DNA of 64,000 nt from Streptosporangiaceae bacterium NEAU-GS5. Lineage in GTDB: Bacteria > Actinomycetota > Actinomycetes > Streptosporangiales > Streptosporangiaceae. Of the stretch, positions 8,574 through 16,384 are shown one piece after another. A program made the translations under genes and the position numbers. The notes beneath the pieces are model-generated. The model ran no database searches. It saw only the letters and a list, made by a program, of their open reading frames with translations, and was not told the DNA's origin. The stretch is taken from positions 1 through 64,000 of the forward strand of contig JAGFNW010000013.1 of the NCBI GenBank assembly GCA_017592665.1, written 5' to 3'. Each line of letters starts with the position of its first letter. The stretch's first letter is position 1.

Positions 8574-9409
8574 AGTCGGCCCGGCTCATCCCCGTCTACA
8601 TCTGCCTGGTCGTGCTGGCGCTCATCTCGATCGTGCCGTTCCTGTGGATGCTGTCCACCTCGTTCAAGCACGGCTCGGACGTCTACACCAAGGTGCCCAA
8701 CCTGCTGCCGGTGGACAAGAAGACGGGCGAGTTCGCGCCCACGACGGAGAACTACGACTACGTGCTGCAGATCGGCGGCCTCGGCAAGGCCTTCGTGAAC
8801 AGCGTCTGGGTCTGCCTGATCCTCGTCCCGGCCAAGCTGCTGGTGGACGCGCTCGCCGCCTACGCCTTCGCGCGCATCCCCTTCCCCGGCCGGGACAAGA
8901 TCTTCGCGGTGCTGCTGGCCGGGATGATGATCCCCACCATCACGCTGCTGGTGCCGCGCATCTTCGTCACGCAGTCGATCGGCCTGTTCGACTCCCAATG
9001 GGGGCTGATCGTCCCCAACGTCGCCTCGGTGCTCGACATCTTCCTGCTGCGGCAGTTCTTCCTGTCGATCCCCAGCGAGCTGGAGGAGGCGGCACTCATC
9101 GACGGCGCGGGCCGGATGCAGATCTTCTGGCGGGTCATCGTGCCGCTGTCCGTCCCGGTGCTGTCGGTGGTCACGATCACCAGCTTCATCTTCCACTGGA
9201 ACGACCTGGTCTGGCCGCTCGTGGTGCTCAACGACCCCGACAAGTACACGCTGCCGCTCGCGCTGCAGCAGCTGACCCAGACCGAGTCGGGACGCGCGTA
9301 CTACATCATGGCCGGAGCGACCCTGGCCGTGGTCCCGGTGATCGCCGTCGTCATGATTTTCCAGCGCCGCATCATGCAAGGCATCGCCTTCACTGGACTC
9401 AAGACCTGA
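8570..9409 (+). CDS. carbohydrate ABC transporter permease (MalG type)
   Basis: 279 residues starting at the GTG that overlaps the previous stop (GTGA) and preceded by AGGAGG. The first helix is IPVYICLVVLALISIVPFLW, and the EAA loop is ELEEAALIDGAGRMQIFWRV near residues 180-200. The C-terminus FQRRIMQGIAFTGLKT is classical for MalG-type permeases. It forms the membrane channel with the preceding permease. Confidence 0.93.
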   Translation: MKSARLIPVYICLVVLALISIVPFLWMLSTSFKHGSDVYTKVPNLLPVDKKTGEFAPTTENYDYVLQIGGLGKAFVNSVWVCLILVPAKLLVDALAAYAFARIPFPGRDKIFAVLLAGMMIPTITLLVPRIFVTQSIGLFDSQWGLIVPNVASVLDIFLLRQFFLSIPSELEEAALIDGAGRMQIFWRVIVPLSVPVLSVVTITSFIFHWNDLVWPLVVLNDPDKYTLPLALQQLTQTESGRAYYIMAGATLAVVPVIAVVMIFQRRIMQGIAFTGLKT

Positions 9410-9456
9410 ACTAAGGCTCTCATGTAAGTCGGAACCTGACCCGAGGAGGAGACCAC

Positions 9457-11424
9457 GTGGAGTTCCGCGACGGGGTGGCCGTCATCGACGGTGAACCGCG
9501 GGTGCTCGTCACCGCCGACTATCCGTACTACCGCGACGATCCGGCCGTCTGGGCCGACCGGCTCAGGGCCGTACGGGACGATCTGGGAATCGAGGTGATC
9601 ACCAGCTACATCCCGTGGCGGCACCATCAGCCCGACCCGGCCGCCGCGCCCGACTTCACCACCGGCGGCCGTGACGTGGTCGGCTACCTGGCGCTCTGCG
9701 AGGAGCTCGGGCTCAAGGTGATCGCCAAGCCCGGGCCGTTCATCCACGCCGAGGTCGCCTATGGCGGGCTGCCCGACTGGATCTGCCCCGATGCCGATCC
9801 GTGCGTGGAGCCGCTGCTCGACGCCTACGGGCAGGTCTCGAAGTGGGGCGACGGCGGCGCGCACAAGGCGCTGCCGGCGCCGCTCGGAACGACGTTCCTC
9901 GCCCGGGTCACGCAGTGGCTGTCGGCGGTCGGGAAAGAGGTCATCGGCGGCCCGGTCGTGGCCCTGCAGATCGCCAACGAGGGCATCTACACCAACGGCT
10001 CCCGCGCCCTGACCGCGTACGACTACAGCCCGTCCGGCCTGGCCTTCTTCCGCGAGCGGCTGACCGCCTGGTATGGCACGCTCGACCACTACAACCGGCT
10101 GCACGGCACGGCGCACTCCGACTGGACCGACGCGCGTCCCGGCGCGGACGGCCCGTGGGGCCAGGCCGACTGGGGCCGCTTCCACGCCGAATACATGGCC
10201 GAGGTCTACCGCGTGTGGGCCGAGGCCGTCGGCACCCGGCTGCCGGTCGTCATCAACATCAACCCGCCCACCATCGAGGAGCTCGACGACTGGCTCGCCC
10301 GCGTCCGGCCCGAGCTGTGGGGCGACATCACCTACGGCTTCACGAACTGGATGGGCGTCGTTTCGGCCATCCCCGACTCGCACGCGCGCTACGTCATCGC
10401 CGCCAAGCGCGCCCCCGGCCCCAACATGGAGGAGAACTGGGGCTTCGCGCAGCTCTACGACCCGGCGTACGCGGACGGCGCGACCAGCCTCCACCAGACC
10501 CTGCTGGCGCTCGCGGCCGGAGCGACCGGATTCAACATCTACACGGGCGTGTCGACGTCCGGGTGGACGGCCGAGCTCGACGTGGCCAGCCCCAGCCCCT
10601 ACCCCGACCACGCGCCGATCGCGGCCGACGGCACTGTGACCGAGAAGGCGGCCGCGGTCAAGGCCCTGGCCGACTTCTTCGCGCTGCACGGCCCCGAATT
10701 CCTCGAATGCGCGCCGGTGACCGGGGGAGCGTTCGGCCTCTACCTGCCCTACGCGGGCATCGCCGCGCTCGGCGGCGACGCCCGTTGCGGCGCGGCGCTC
10801 CGCGCCTACCACGGCCGCATGCGGGCCGAAGGCCGCGACTACGCGCTGCTCGACCTGTCCTCGGCCACCTTGGAAGACCTGGCCGCGCACGCCTCGTTGA
10901 CGGTGCCGGGCGGCCCGTTCATGCACCGCGAGGTGCAGGAGCTGCTCGCCGCGTACGCCGCCCAGGGGGGCGCCGTCACCGTCGACGGCCCGGTGCCGCT
11001 CCTCGACGAGAATCTGACCCCGTGCGACCTGCTCTCCCACGTCGCCGCCGCACCTGCCGCGGGCGCTTTCGAGGCGCCGGTGGTGTACGGCTCCGCCGAC
11101 GCCTACATCCGGATCCACCCGGAGCGGGACGTGCAGTACGTGACGGTCCTCGTGCAGGACGGCAACGACGGCCCGGTGGGGGTGCGCACGCCGTACGGCG
11201 AGATCGAGGTGGTGTGCGCCAAGGGCGGCGCCGCGGTGATCCGCATCGTCGGCGGCCTGCTCGACGACGTCGTGGTGAAAGGCGTCAACGGATACCTCAA
11301 CTCGGCCGAGGTTCCGCGCGTATCTCTCGGCGGGACGACGTTCGCCGGGCAGGCCCCCGGCGACCTCGTCCTGATCGGCCGCACCATCGGCGATCCGGCC
11401 GATAGCGGAGTCGTGCCCGGCTGA
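9457..11424 (+). CDS. GH35-like beta-galactosidase
   Basis: 655 residues, no signal peptide, so probably cytoplasmic and acting on imported oligosaccharides. The N-terminal TIM barrel resembles GH35: DLGIEVITSYIPWRHHQPDP, KVIAKPGPFIHAEVAYGGLP and VVALQIANEGI, where the NE pair holds the proposed acid/base Glu. NMEENWGFAQLYD is the likely nucleophile region. GTG at 9457 follows CGAGGAGGAG. Last gene of the importer operon, 47 bases after the permease, and followed by a hairpin. The split between GH35 and related clan-A families is not certain. Confidence 0.8.
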   Translation: MEFRDGVAVIDGEPRVLVTADYPYYRDDPAVWADRLRAVRDDLGIEVITSYIPWRHHQPDPAAAPDFTTGGRDVVGYLALCEELGLKVIAKPGPFIHAEVAYGGLPDWICPDADPCVEPLLDAYGQVSKWGDGGAHKALPAPLGTTFLARVTQWLSAVGKEVIGGPVVALQIANEGIYTNGSRALTAYDYSPSGLAFFRERLTAWYGTLDHYNRLHGTAHSDWTDARPGADGPWGQADWGRFHAEYMAEVYRVWAEAVGTRLPVVININPPTIEELDDWLARVRPELWGDITYGFTNWMGVVSAIPDSHARYVIAAKRAPGPNMEENWGFAQLYDPAYADGATSLHQTLLALAAGATGFNIYTGVSTSGWTAELDVASPSPYPDHAPIAADGTVTEKAAAVKALADFFALHGPEFLECAPVTGGAFGLYLPYAGIAALGGDARCGAALRAYHGRMRAEGRDYALLDLSSATLEDLAAHASLTVPGGPFMHREVQELLAAYAAQGGAVTVDGPVPLLDENLTPCDLLSHVAAAPAAGAFEAPVVYGSADAYIRIHPERDVQYVTVLVQDGNDGPVGVRTPYGEIEVVCAKGGAAVIRIVGGLLDDVVVKGVNGYLNSAEVPRVSLGGTTFAGQAPGDLVLIGRTIGDPADSGVVPG

Positions 11425-11438
11425 CTGGTCCGCGGCAC

Positions 11439-11470
11439 CGGCCGGGACGCCCTCCATGGCGCCCCGGCCG
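11439..11470 (+). terminator. hairpin terminator after the importer/beta-galactosidase operon
   Basis: Arms of 13 bases, CGGCCGGGACGCC and GGCGCCCCGGCCG, pair with one mismatch around the loop CTCCAT, 15 bases after the stop codon. The ATG at 11456 lies within this hairpin, which argues against it as the next gene's start. Confidence 0.6.
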
Positions 11471-11500
11471 CCCGATAGGCCATCGTGTGGGTATGAGCCC

Positions 11501-12286
11501 GTGCTGATCGCCGCATTGGACCTCGCCGCGTCCGAAATAGATCACCGGGTGCTCGCCTCGCTCGCGCGAATGCTGGGCACCACGCAGGACAAGCGTGCGA
11601 TTCCGGCTTTCCTGCGATTGGCGGACCACCCTGATGAGGACGTCCGTTTCTCGGTCGCTCGATGGATGCCGGCGTGCTGCGAGGCTCCCGGCGACGAGGT
11701 GCTGAACGCGCTGGTCACGCTGTCCACGGACGCCGACGACGACGTCCGCGATTGGGCGACGTTCGCCCTCGGGACCTCGCTCGAGGTCGACGGGCCGGCA
11801 ATTCGCGCGGCGTTGTGGGCTCGCCTCGACGATGTGTTCGCCGAAGCGCGCGAGGAGGCGATCCTTGGTCTGGCGCGCCGCCGTGATCCTCGAATCACAA
11901 CGCATGTCGCCGAACTCCTCGATCAGGGCTCCGTCGCCGGCCATGCCTTTTCCGCGATCGCCTGTCTGGGTGATCCGGCGCTGGTGCCGTACTTGCAGGA
12001 GTACGAAGAAGAGGACGTTTCCGAGGCCCTGCGGGAATGCGATCCGAAAGCGCGCGCCGCGCGGGATGATTTCGCGGCCCAGTTGATCGAGGCCGTGCAC
12101 GCGCGCCTGCCGGACCTCGATTTCGGCGTCTACGGCGAACGGTTCGAAGCCGGTCTCACTTTGACCGCCCGGCGAAATCAACTGCATTGGTCCGTGGAAA
12201 TGCTCCTCGACCGGGTCGCCGGCGACGCCGTTCGCGCGGCGGGTCTGATCGCGGGGGATCTGGGCGGCGGGGAGTCCGGTTCTTGA
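11501..12286 (+). CDS. HEAT-repeat domain protein
   Basis: Helical repeats of about 30-35 residues with HEAT character run from the first residues: AIPAFLRLADHPDEDVRFSVARWM, then ALVTLSTDADDDVRDWATFALG, then AREEAILGLARRRDPRITTHVAELL. Such solenoids bind proteins, and no enzyme activity is implied. The frame is open from ATG 11456, but that codon lies in the upstream terminator hairpin, so GTG at 11501 is preferred. Repeats begin without the usual N-terminal lead-in, so the gene may be truncated at its 5' end. It is convergent with the IclR gene. Confidence 0.7.
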   Translation: MLIAALDLAASEIDHRVLASLARMLGTTQDKRAIPAFLRLADHPDEDVRFSVARWMPACCEAPGDEVLNALVTLSTDADDDVRDWATFALGTSLEVDGPAIRAALWARLDDVFAEAREEAILGLARRRDPRITTHVAELLDQGSVAGHAFSAIACLGDPALVPYLQEYEEEDVSEALRECDPKARAARDDFAAQLIEAVHARLPDLDFGVYGERFEAGLTLTARRNQLHWSVEMLLDRVAGDAVRAAGLIAGDLGGGESGS

Positions 12287-12308
12287 GGGTCTGCCGTCCG
12301 GCGGGCGG

Positions 12309-13073
12309 CTACTGGCGGTGGCCGAGGTGGTCGGAGAGGGCGCGGGCGCCGCGGGCCACGAGGGTGCTCCATTCGGCGCGGCGGGCCGAGTCCCAGCGGA
12401 GGATGGGGGCCGAGATGCTCATGGCGGCGACCATGGCGCCGGTCTGGTCGTAGACGGGCGCCGCGACGCAGCAGACGGACTCGTTGGATTCGCAGTTGTC
12501 GTATGAGAGGCCCCGCTCGCGGATCGCCGCCAGGTGGGACCGCAGGAGCGCGGGGGAGGTGATGCTGCTGGGCGTCATCGCCGGCAGTTTGCGGTCGGCG
12601 GGGAAGTGGGCCTCGAACGCCTCCGGGGACAGGCCGCTCAGCAGCATCTTCCCGACGCCCGTGCAGTGCGCCGGGAGACGGCGGCCGACGGCGGAGACCA
12701 TGCGGACCGAGTGGGTGCTGTCGACCTTGGCGATGTAGACCACCTCGGCTCCGTCGAGCACGGCCACATGGACGGTCTCGTCGCAGGCGGACGCCACCTC
12801 GCGGGCCACGAGCAGCGCCTCCTGGGAGAGGTCGAGCTGGCCGGCGAAGATGTGGCCGAGCTGGAACACGCGCATGCCGAGCCGATAGCGGGTGGGCCGG
12901 CCGGGCATGACGATCAGGTAGGACCGGTCGGTGAGCGTGGTGACCAGCTCGTGGACCGTGGTCCTCGGCAGGCCGAGCCGTTCGGTGATCTGGGGCGTCG
13001 AGAGCGTCTCGCCGCCGAGGAACAGCTCCAGGATGTCCAGCGCCCGGCCCACGGCCGGAACCGTTCGCCCCAT
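12309..13073 (-). CDS. IclR-family transcriptional regulator
   Basis: 254 residues. The N-terminal winged helix is ALDILELFLGGETLSTPQIT, then ERLGLPRTTVHELVTTL. The C-terminal IclR effector domain includes VHVAVLDGAEVVYIAKVDS, LPAHCTGVGKMLLSGL and ERGLSYDNCESNESVCCVAA, the last of which normally lines the ligand pocket. Divergent from a sugar importer/arabinofuranosidase operon with 177 bases between, containing three dyads that look like its operators. It probably regulates that operon and itself. Confidence 0.93.
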   Translation of the reverse strand: MGRTVPAVGRALDILELFLGGETLSTPQITERLGLPRTTVHELVTTLTDRSYLIVMPGRPTRYRLGMRVFQLGHIFAGQLDLSQEALLVAREVASACDETVHVAVLDGAEVVYIAKVDSTHSVRMVSAVGRRLPAHCTGVGKMLLSGLSPEAFEAHFPADRKLPAMTPSSITSPALLRSHLAAIRERGLSYDNCESNESVCCVAAPVYDQTGAMVAAMSISAPILRWDSARRAEWSTLVARGARALSDHLGHRQ

Positions 13074-13098
13074 CGCTGCCCCCTCACGGCGTCTGCAC

Positions 13099-13114
13099 GT
13101 TCGAAATATCGAAC
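13099..13114. promoter_or_regulatory. IclR-type operator dyad 1
   Basis: GTTCGAAATATCGAAC: perfect 6-base arms GTTCGA/TCGAAC around a 4-base AATA. It lies 25 bases before the IclR start codon, so it is placed for autoregulation. Confidence 0.6.
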
Positions 13115-13159
13115 ACAGACTAGGATTTCGGAATTTGGGCCGTCAACTGCTATTGACCT

Positions 13160-13175
13160 GTCCGTTTTGTCGGTT
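13160..13175. promoter_or_regulatory. weaker dyad related to the IclR operators
   Basis: GTCCGTTTTGTCGGTT shares the GTCCG...CGG frame of the site at 13203 but has an imperfect right arm. It lies midway in the divergent region, next to TTGACC at 13153, a possible -35 of the ABC operon. Confidence 0.3.
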
Positions 13176-13202
13176 TAACGTGCAGTCATTAATTTGGACG
13201 TC

Positions 13203-13218
13203 GTCCGAAATAACGGAC
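13203..13218. promoter_or_regulatory. IclR-type operator dyad 2
   Basis: GTCCGAAATAACGGAC: perfect 5-base arms GTCCG/CGGAC with the same AAATA core as dyad 1. It lies 33 bases before the binding-protein start. The shared consensus GTYCGAAATAWCGRAC indicates one regulator binds both. Confidence 0.6.
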
Positions 13219-13250
13219 AGTGACGTCGTGCTCGACGGTAGGAGGAGCTG

Positions 13251-14573
13251 GTGAACAGTGACCCGCCCGTGGCCCCCTCGCGTGTCTCGCACCCCAGTCG
13301 CCGGGCTGTGCTCGGCGGATCGCTCGCGCTCGGCGCCTTAGGAGCCCTCGGCCTGGCCGGCTGCGGCACGTCGGGGAACACCAGAGTCCGCTACTGGAAC
13401 CTGTTCGGCGGCGGCGACGGCGTCCTGATGGTGAAGATGCAGGACGAATTCCGCGCCAAATATCCGAACATCGACCTGGAAGCCGTCACCCTCGCCTGGG
13501 GCGCGCCGTACTACACCAAGCTCGCCATGGCCGCCGCCGGCGGGCGTGGCCCCGAGGTCGCGATCATGCACCTGGCCCGGCTGGCCACGTTCGCCCCCGA
13601 GAGCCTGCTCGACCCCTTCGACGAGAAGCTGATGGCGGAGGTGGGGCTGGACAAGTCGCAGTTCCCGCCGCAGCTGATCGAGCGCGCGTCCGTCAACGGG
13701 AAGCTCTACGCGGTGCCGCTCGACACCCACCCCCTGGTCATGTACTACAACACCGAGATCGCCGGCAAGGCCGGCCTGCTCGGCGCCGACGGCAAGCTCG
13801 CCCCGATCACCAGCGAGGACCAGTTCGTCGACGCGCTCAAGAAGATCAAGGCCGTGACCGGCGTGACCGGCCTCGCCGTGGACAACGGCGACGTGCAGCC
13901 CTGGCGGGTCTTCTGGAGTCTCTACCGGCAGCAGGACGGCCCGCTCGAGCTGCCCTCCGGCGGTACCGTGAAGATGGACGACGCCAAGGCGCTGAAGGCG
14001 CTCACGTTCATGCGCCGGCTGACCTCGGAAGGCCTGGCCACGGTCGGCATCGACTATCCAGGCGCGGTCGCGACCTTCACCGCGAAACGGGCCGGGATCC
14101 ACTGGAACGGCGACTGGGAGGTCGCCACGTTCACCACCGCCAAACTGCCGTTCAGCATGACCGGCTTTCCCGCCATCTACGGCAACGGCCGGGCCGAGGC
14201 CGACTCGCACTCCTTCGTGCTGCCCCGCCAGCGCGACCGGGATCCGGCGGCCACCCGGGCCACGTACACCTTCATCTCCTACCTGCTCAAGAACAGCGTC
14301 ACCTGGGGTCAGGCCGGGCACATCCCGGCATACCAGCCGGTCGCCACCAGTGCCGCGTACCTCGAGCTGAAGCCCCAGTCGGAATACCGCGACGTGGCCA
14401 AGGACGTCCAGCTCGACCCGCCCGCGTGGTTCAGCGGCTCCGGCTCGGAGCTGGAGAACCAGGCGGGCGTCGCCTTCCAGGCGGTGCTCAGCGGCAACCT
14501 CACCCCCGAGCAGGGCCTGGCCCAGTTCAAGGGCGCGCTCAACAAGCTGCTCACCACCCCCAGCCCCGAGTAG
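13251..14573 (+). CDS. sugar ABC transporter substrate-binding lipoprotein
   Basis: 440 residues, family 1 solute-binding protein. The N-terminus has a twin-arginine-like SRRAVLGGSLALGALGALGL followed by lipobox AGCG, so a Tat- or Sec-exported lipoprotein. The body shows RYWNLFGGGDG, MYYNTEIAGKAGLLG and HWNGDWEVATF, typical of oligosaccharide binders. GTG at 13251 follows TAGGAGGAG. Codon 30, inside the signal, is a rare TTA. First gene of an operon with two permeases and a GH51 enzyme, so arabino-oligosaccharides are the likely ligand. Confidence 0.93.
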   Translation: MNSDPPVAPSRVSHPSRRAVLGGSLALGALGALGLAGCGTSGNTRVRYWNLFGGGDGVLMVKMQDEFRAKYPNIDLEAVTLAWGAPYYTKLAMAAAGGRGPEVAIMHLARLATFAPESLLDPFDEKLMAEVGLDKSQFPPQLIERASVNGKLYAVPLDTHPLVMYYNTEIAGKAGLLGADGKLAPITSEDQFVDALKKIKAVTGVTGLAVDNGDVQPWRVFWSLYRQQDGPLELPSGGTVKMDDAKALKALTFMRRLTSEGLATVGIDYPGAVATFTAKRAGIHWNGDWEVATFTTAKLPFSMTGFPAIYGNGRAEADSHSFVLPRQRDRDPAATRATYTFISYLLKNSVTWGQAGHIPAYQPVATSAAYLELKPQSEYRDVAKDVQLDPPAWFSGSGSELENQAGVAFQAVLSGNLTPEQGLAQFKGALNKLLTTPSPE

Positions 14574-14585
14574 GAGGAGACCCTC

Positions 14586-15518
14586 ATGGCCACCATCACG
14601 GCCCCGGCACGCCAGGCCGCCTCCGTCACCGAGGCGGTGCCATTCTGGCGGCGCATCCCGGCGGGCCTGCTGTTCACCCTGCCGTTCCTGTTCTTCTACG
14701 TCGCGTTCCTGGTGTTCCCCACGATCTGGGCGCTGGTGCTGAGCTTCTTCAACGAGACCCTCACCGGCACCCGCGGCGAGTTCGTCGGCCTTTCCAACTG
14801 GTCGGAGATGTTCGGTGACGCGCTCGCGTGGAAGGCGATGGGCGCCACGCTCTACTTCACCCTGCTCAGCACGCCGCCGCTGGTGCTGGTCGGGCTGGTC
14901 ATGGCGCTGCTCACCAACCGCGTGATGCCGCTGAAATGGCTGTGGCGGCTGTCGTACTTCGCGCCCTTCCTGCTCCCGGCCAGCGTCGTCGCGCTCATCT
15001 GGATCTGGATCTACCAGCCGGGGTTCGGCCTGGTCAACGGCGCTCTGAGCGCCCTCGGCCTGAGCGAGCTCGGCTGGCTGAGCGAGCCGGACCTCGCGAT
15101 GTGGTCGGTCGTCATCACCACCCTGTGGTGGACGGTCGGCTTCAACTTCCTGCTCTACCTGGCCGCGCTGCAGGCGATCCCGCAGGACTACTACGACGCG
15201 GCGTCCATCGACGGCGCCGGCTGGTGGCAGCGGCTCTGGTCGATCACCCTGCCCAGTCTCAAGCGGACCACCGGCCTGATCATCGTGCTCCAGCTGCTCG
15301 CCTCGCTGCGCATCTTCGACCAGGTCTACCTGCTGTGGATGGGCAGCGGCGGGCCGGGCTTCGTGGTCCGGCCGGTGCTCGAGTACGTCTACGACACCAG
15401 CTTCACCAACTTCCGCTTCGGCTACGCCTCGGCCATCTCGACCTTCTTCTTCGTCCTGATCGTCGTGGTCTCCGCGGTCCAGTTCCGGATCTTCCAGTCC
15501 CGTGAGGAGCGGTCATGA
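14586..15518 (+). CDS. carbohydrate ABC transporter permease (MalF type)
   Basis: 310 residues with six predicted membrane helices starting at IPAGLLFTLPFLFFYVAFLV. The EAA loop is YDAASIDGAGWWQRLWSITLP near residues 200-220. Starts 12 bases after the binding-protein stop with GGAGGAG before the ATG, and overlaps the next permease by 4 bases (ATGA). Confidence 0.93.
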   Translation: MATITAPARQAASVTEAVPFWRRIPAGLLFTLPFLFFYVAFLVFPTIWALVLSFFNETLTGTRGEFVGLSNWSEMFGDALAWKAMGATLYFTLLSTPPLVLVGLVMALLTNRVMPLKWLWRLSYFAPFLLPASVVALIWIWIYQPGFGLVNGALSALGLSELGWLSEPDLAMWSVVITTLWWTVGFNFLLYLAALQAIPQDYYDAASIDGAGWWQRLWSITLPSLKRTTGLIIVLQLLASLRIFDQVYLLWMGSGGPGFVVRPVLEYVYDTSFTNFRFGYASAISTFFFVLIVVVSAVQFRIFQSREERS

Positions 15519-16384
15519 CGACGATCTCGCTGCCGTCCCGGACTCCTCGGCGGGTGCACACGGCCACGCGTGTCTGGAACTCCCTCGGCGTGGTCGCCGC
15601 CGCGCTGATCGCCTTGCTGTGGCTGATGCCGCTGCTGTGGGCCGTGGACACGGCCTTCAAGCCGGAGGAGGAGACGGCGACCATCCCGATCTCCTGGATC
15701 CCGACCCACTTCACCACGGACGCGTTCCAGAAGGTCTTCGCCGAGAGCGACGTGATCCGCTGGTTCCTCAACAGCACGGTGGTCACCGTGGCCGTCACGC
15801 TGCTGGTGCTGGTCACGGCCAGCATGGCGGGCTACGGGCTGTCCCGGACCGACTTCCGCGGCCGGCGGGTGCTGCTCGGCCTGATCATCGCCGGCATCAT
15901 GGTCCCGCCGCAGATCGTCGTCGTGCCGCTGTTCCGCGAGATGCTGGCGCTCGGCCTCGTCGACACCTATTGGGCGATGATCCTGCCGCAGGTCGCCTTC
16001 CCGGCCATGGTGTTCATCCTGAAGAAGTTCTTCGACGGGCTGCCGCGCGAGCTGGAGGAGGCCGCCCGCGTCGACGGCGCCTCCGTGTGGCGGATCTACT
16101 GGCAGATCGCGCTGCCGCTGTCCCGCCCCGCCCTCGCCGCCGTCGGCATTTTCACCTTCATCATCACCTGGAACAATTTCCTCTGGCCGTTCCTTGCCGT
16201 GTCCAACCCCGACCTGATGACCATTCCGGTCGGGCTCGCGACCGTCCAGAGCTCCTACGGCCTGCGGTATGCGCAGATCATGGCCCTGGCCGTGCTCGGC
16301 GGCCTGCCGCTGCTCGTCGCGTACGTGTTCTTCCAGCGCAACATCATCAGAAGCGTCGCCCACACAGGATTGAGCGGTACATGA
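15515..16384 (+). CDS. carbohydrate ABC transporter permease (MalG type)
   Basis: 289 residues. The first helix is VVAAALIALLWLMPLLWAVD, the EAA loop is ELEEAARVDGASVWRIYWQI near residues 180-200, and the C-terminus is FFQRNIIRSVAHTGLSGT. ATGA overlaps at both ends couple it to the neighbouring permease and to the GH51 gene. As in the first importer, no ATPase gene is present in the operon. Confidence 0.93.
   Translation: MTTISLPSRTPRRVHTATRVWNSLGVVAAALIALLWLMPLLWAVDTAFKPEEETATIPISWIPTHFTTDAFQKVFAESDVIRWFLNSTVVTVAVTLLVLVTASMAGYGLSRTDFRGRRVLLGLIIAGIMVPPQIVVVPLFREMLALGLVDTYWAMILPQVAFPAMVFILKKFFDGLPRELEEAARVDGASVWRIYWQIALPLSRPALAAVGIFTFIITWNNFLWPFLAVSNPDLMTIPVGLATVQSSYGLRYAQIMALAVLGGLPLLVAYVFFQRNIIRSVAHTGLSGT

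Noticed and set aside
9301-11457. 718-residue minus-strand frame opposite the GH35-like gene
   Set aside because: Antisense shadow with Val/Gly/Arg/Asp-biased composition. The + strand has GH35 motifs, a ribosome site and operon context.
15502-16380. N-terminal extension of the GH51 protein
   Set aside because: The extension overlaps the permease gene in another frame and is Arg/Pro-rich. The ATG at 16381 in the ATGA overlap matches the family N-terminus.
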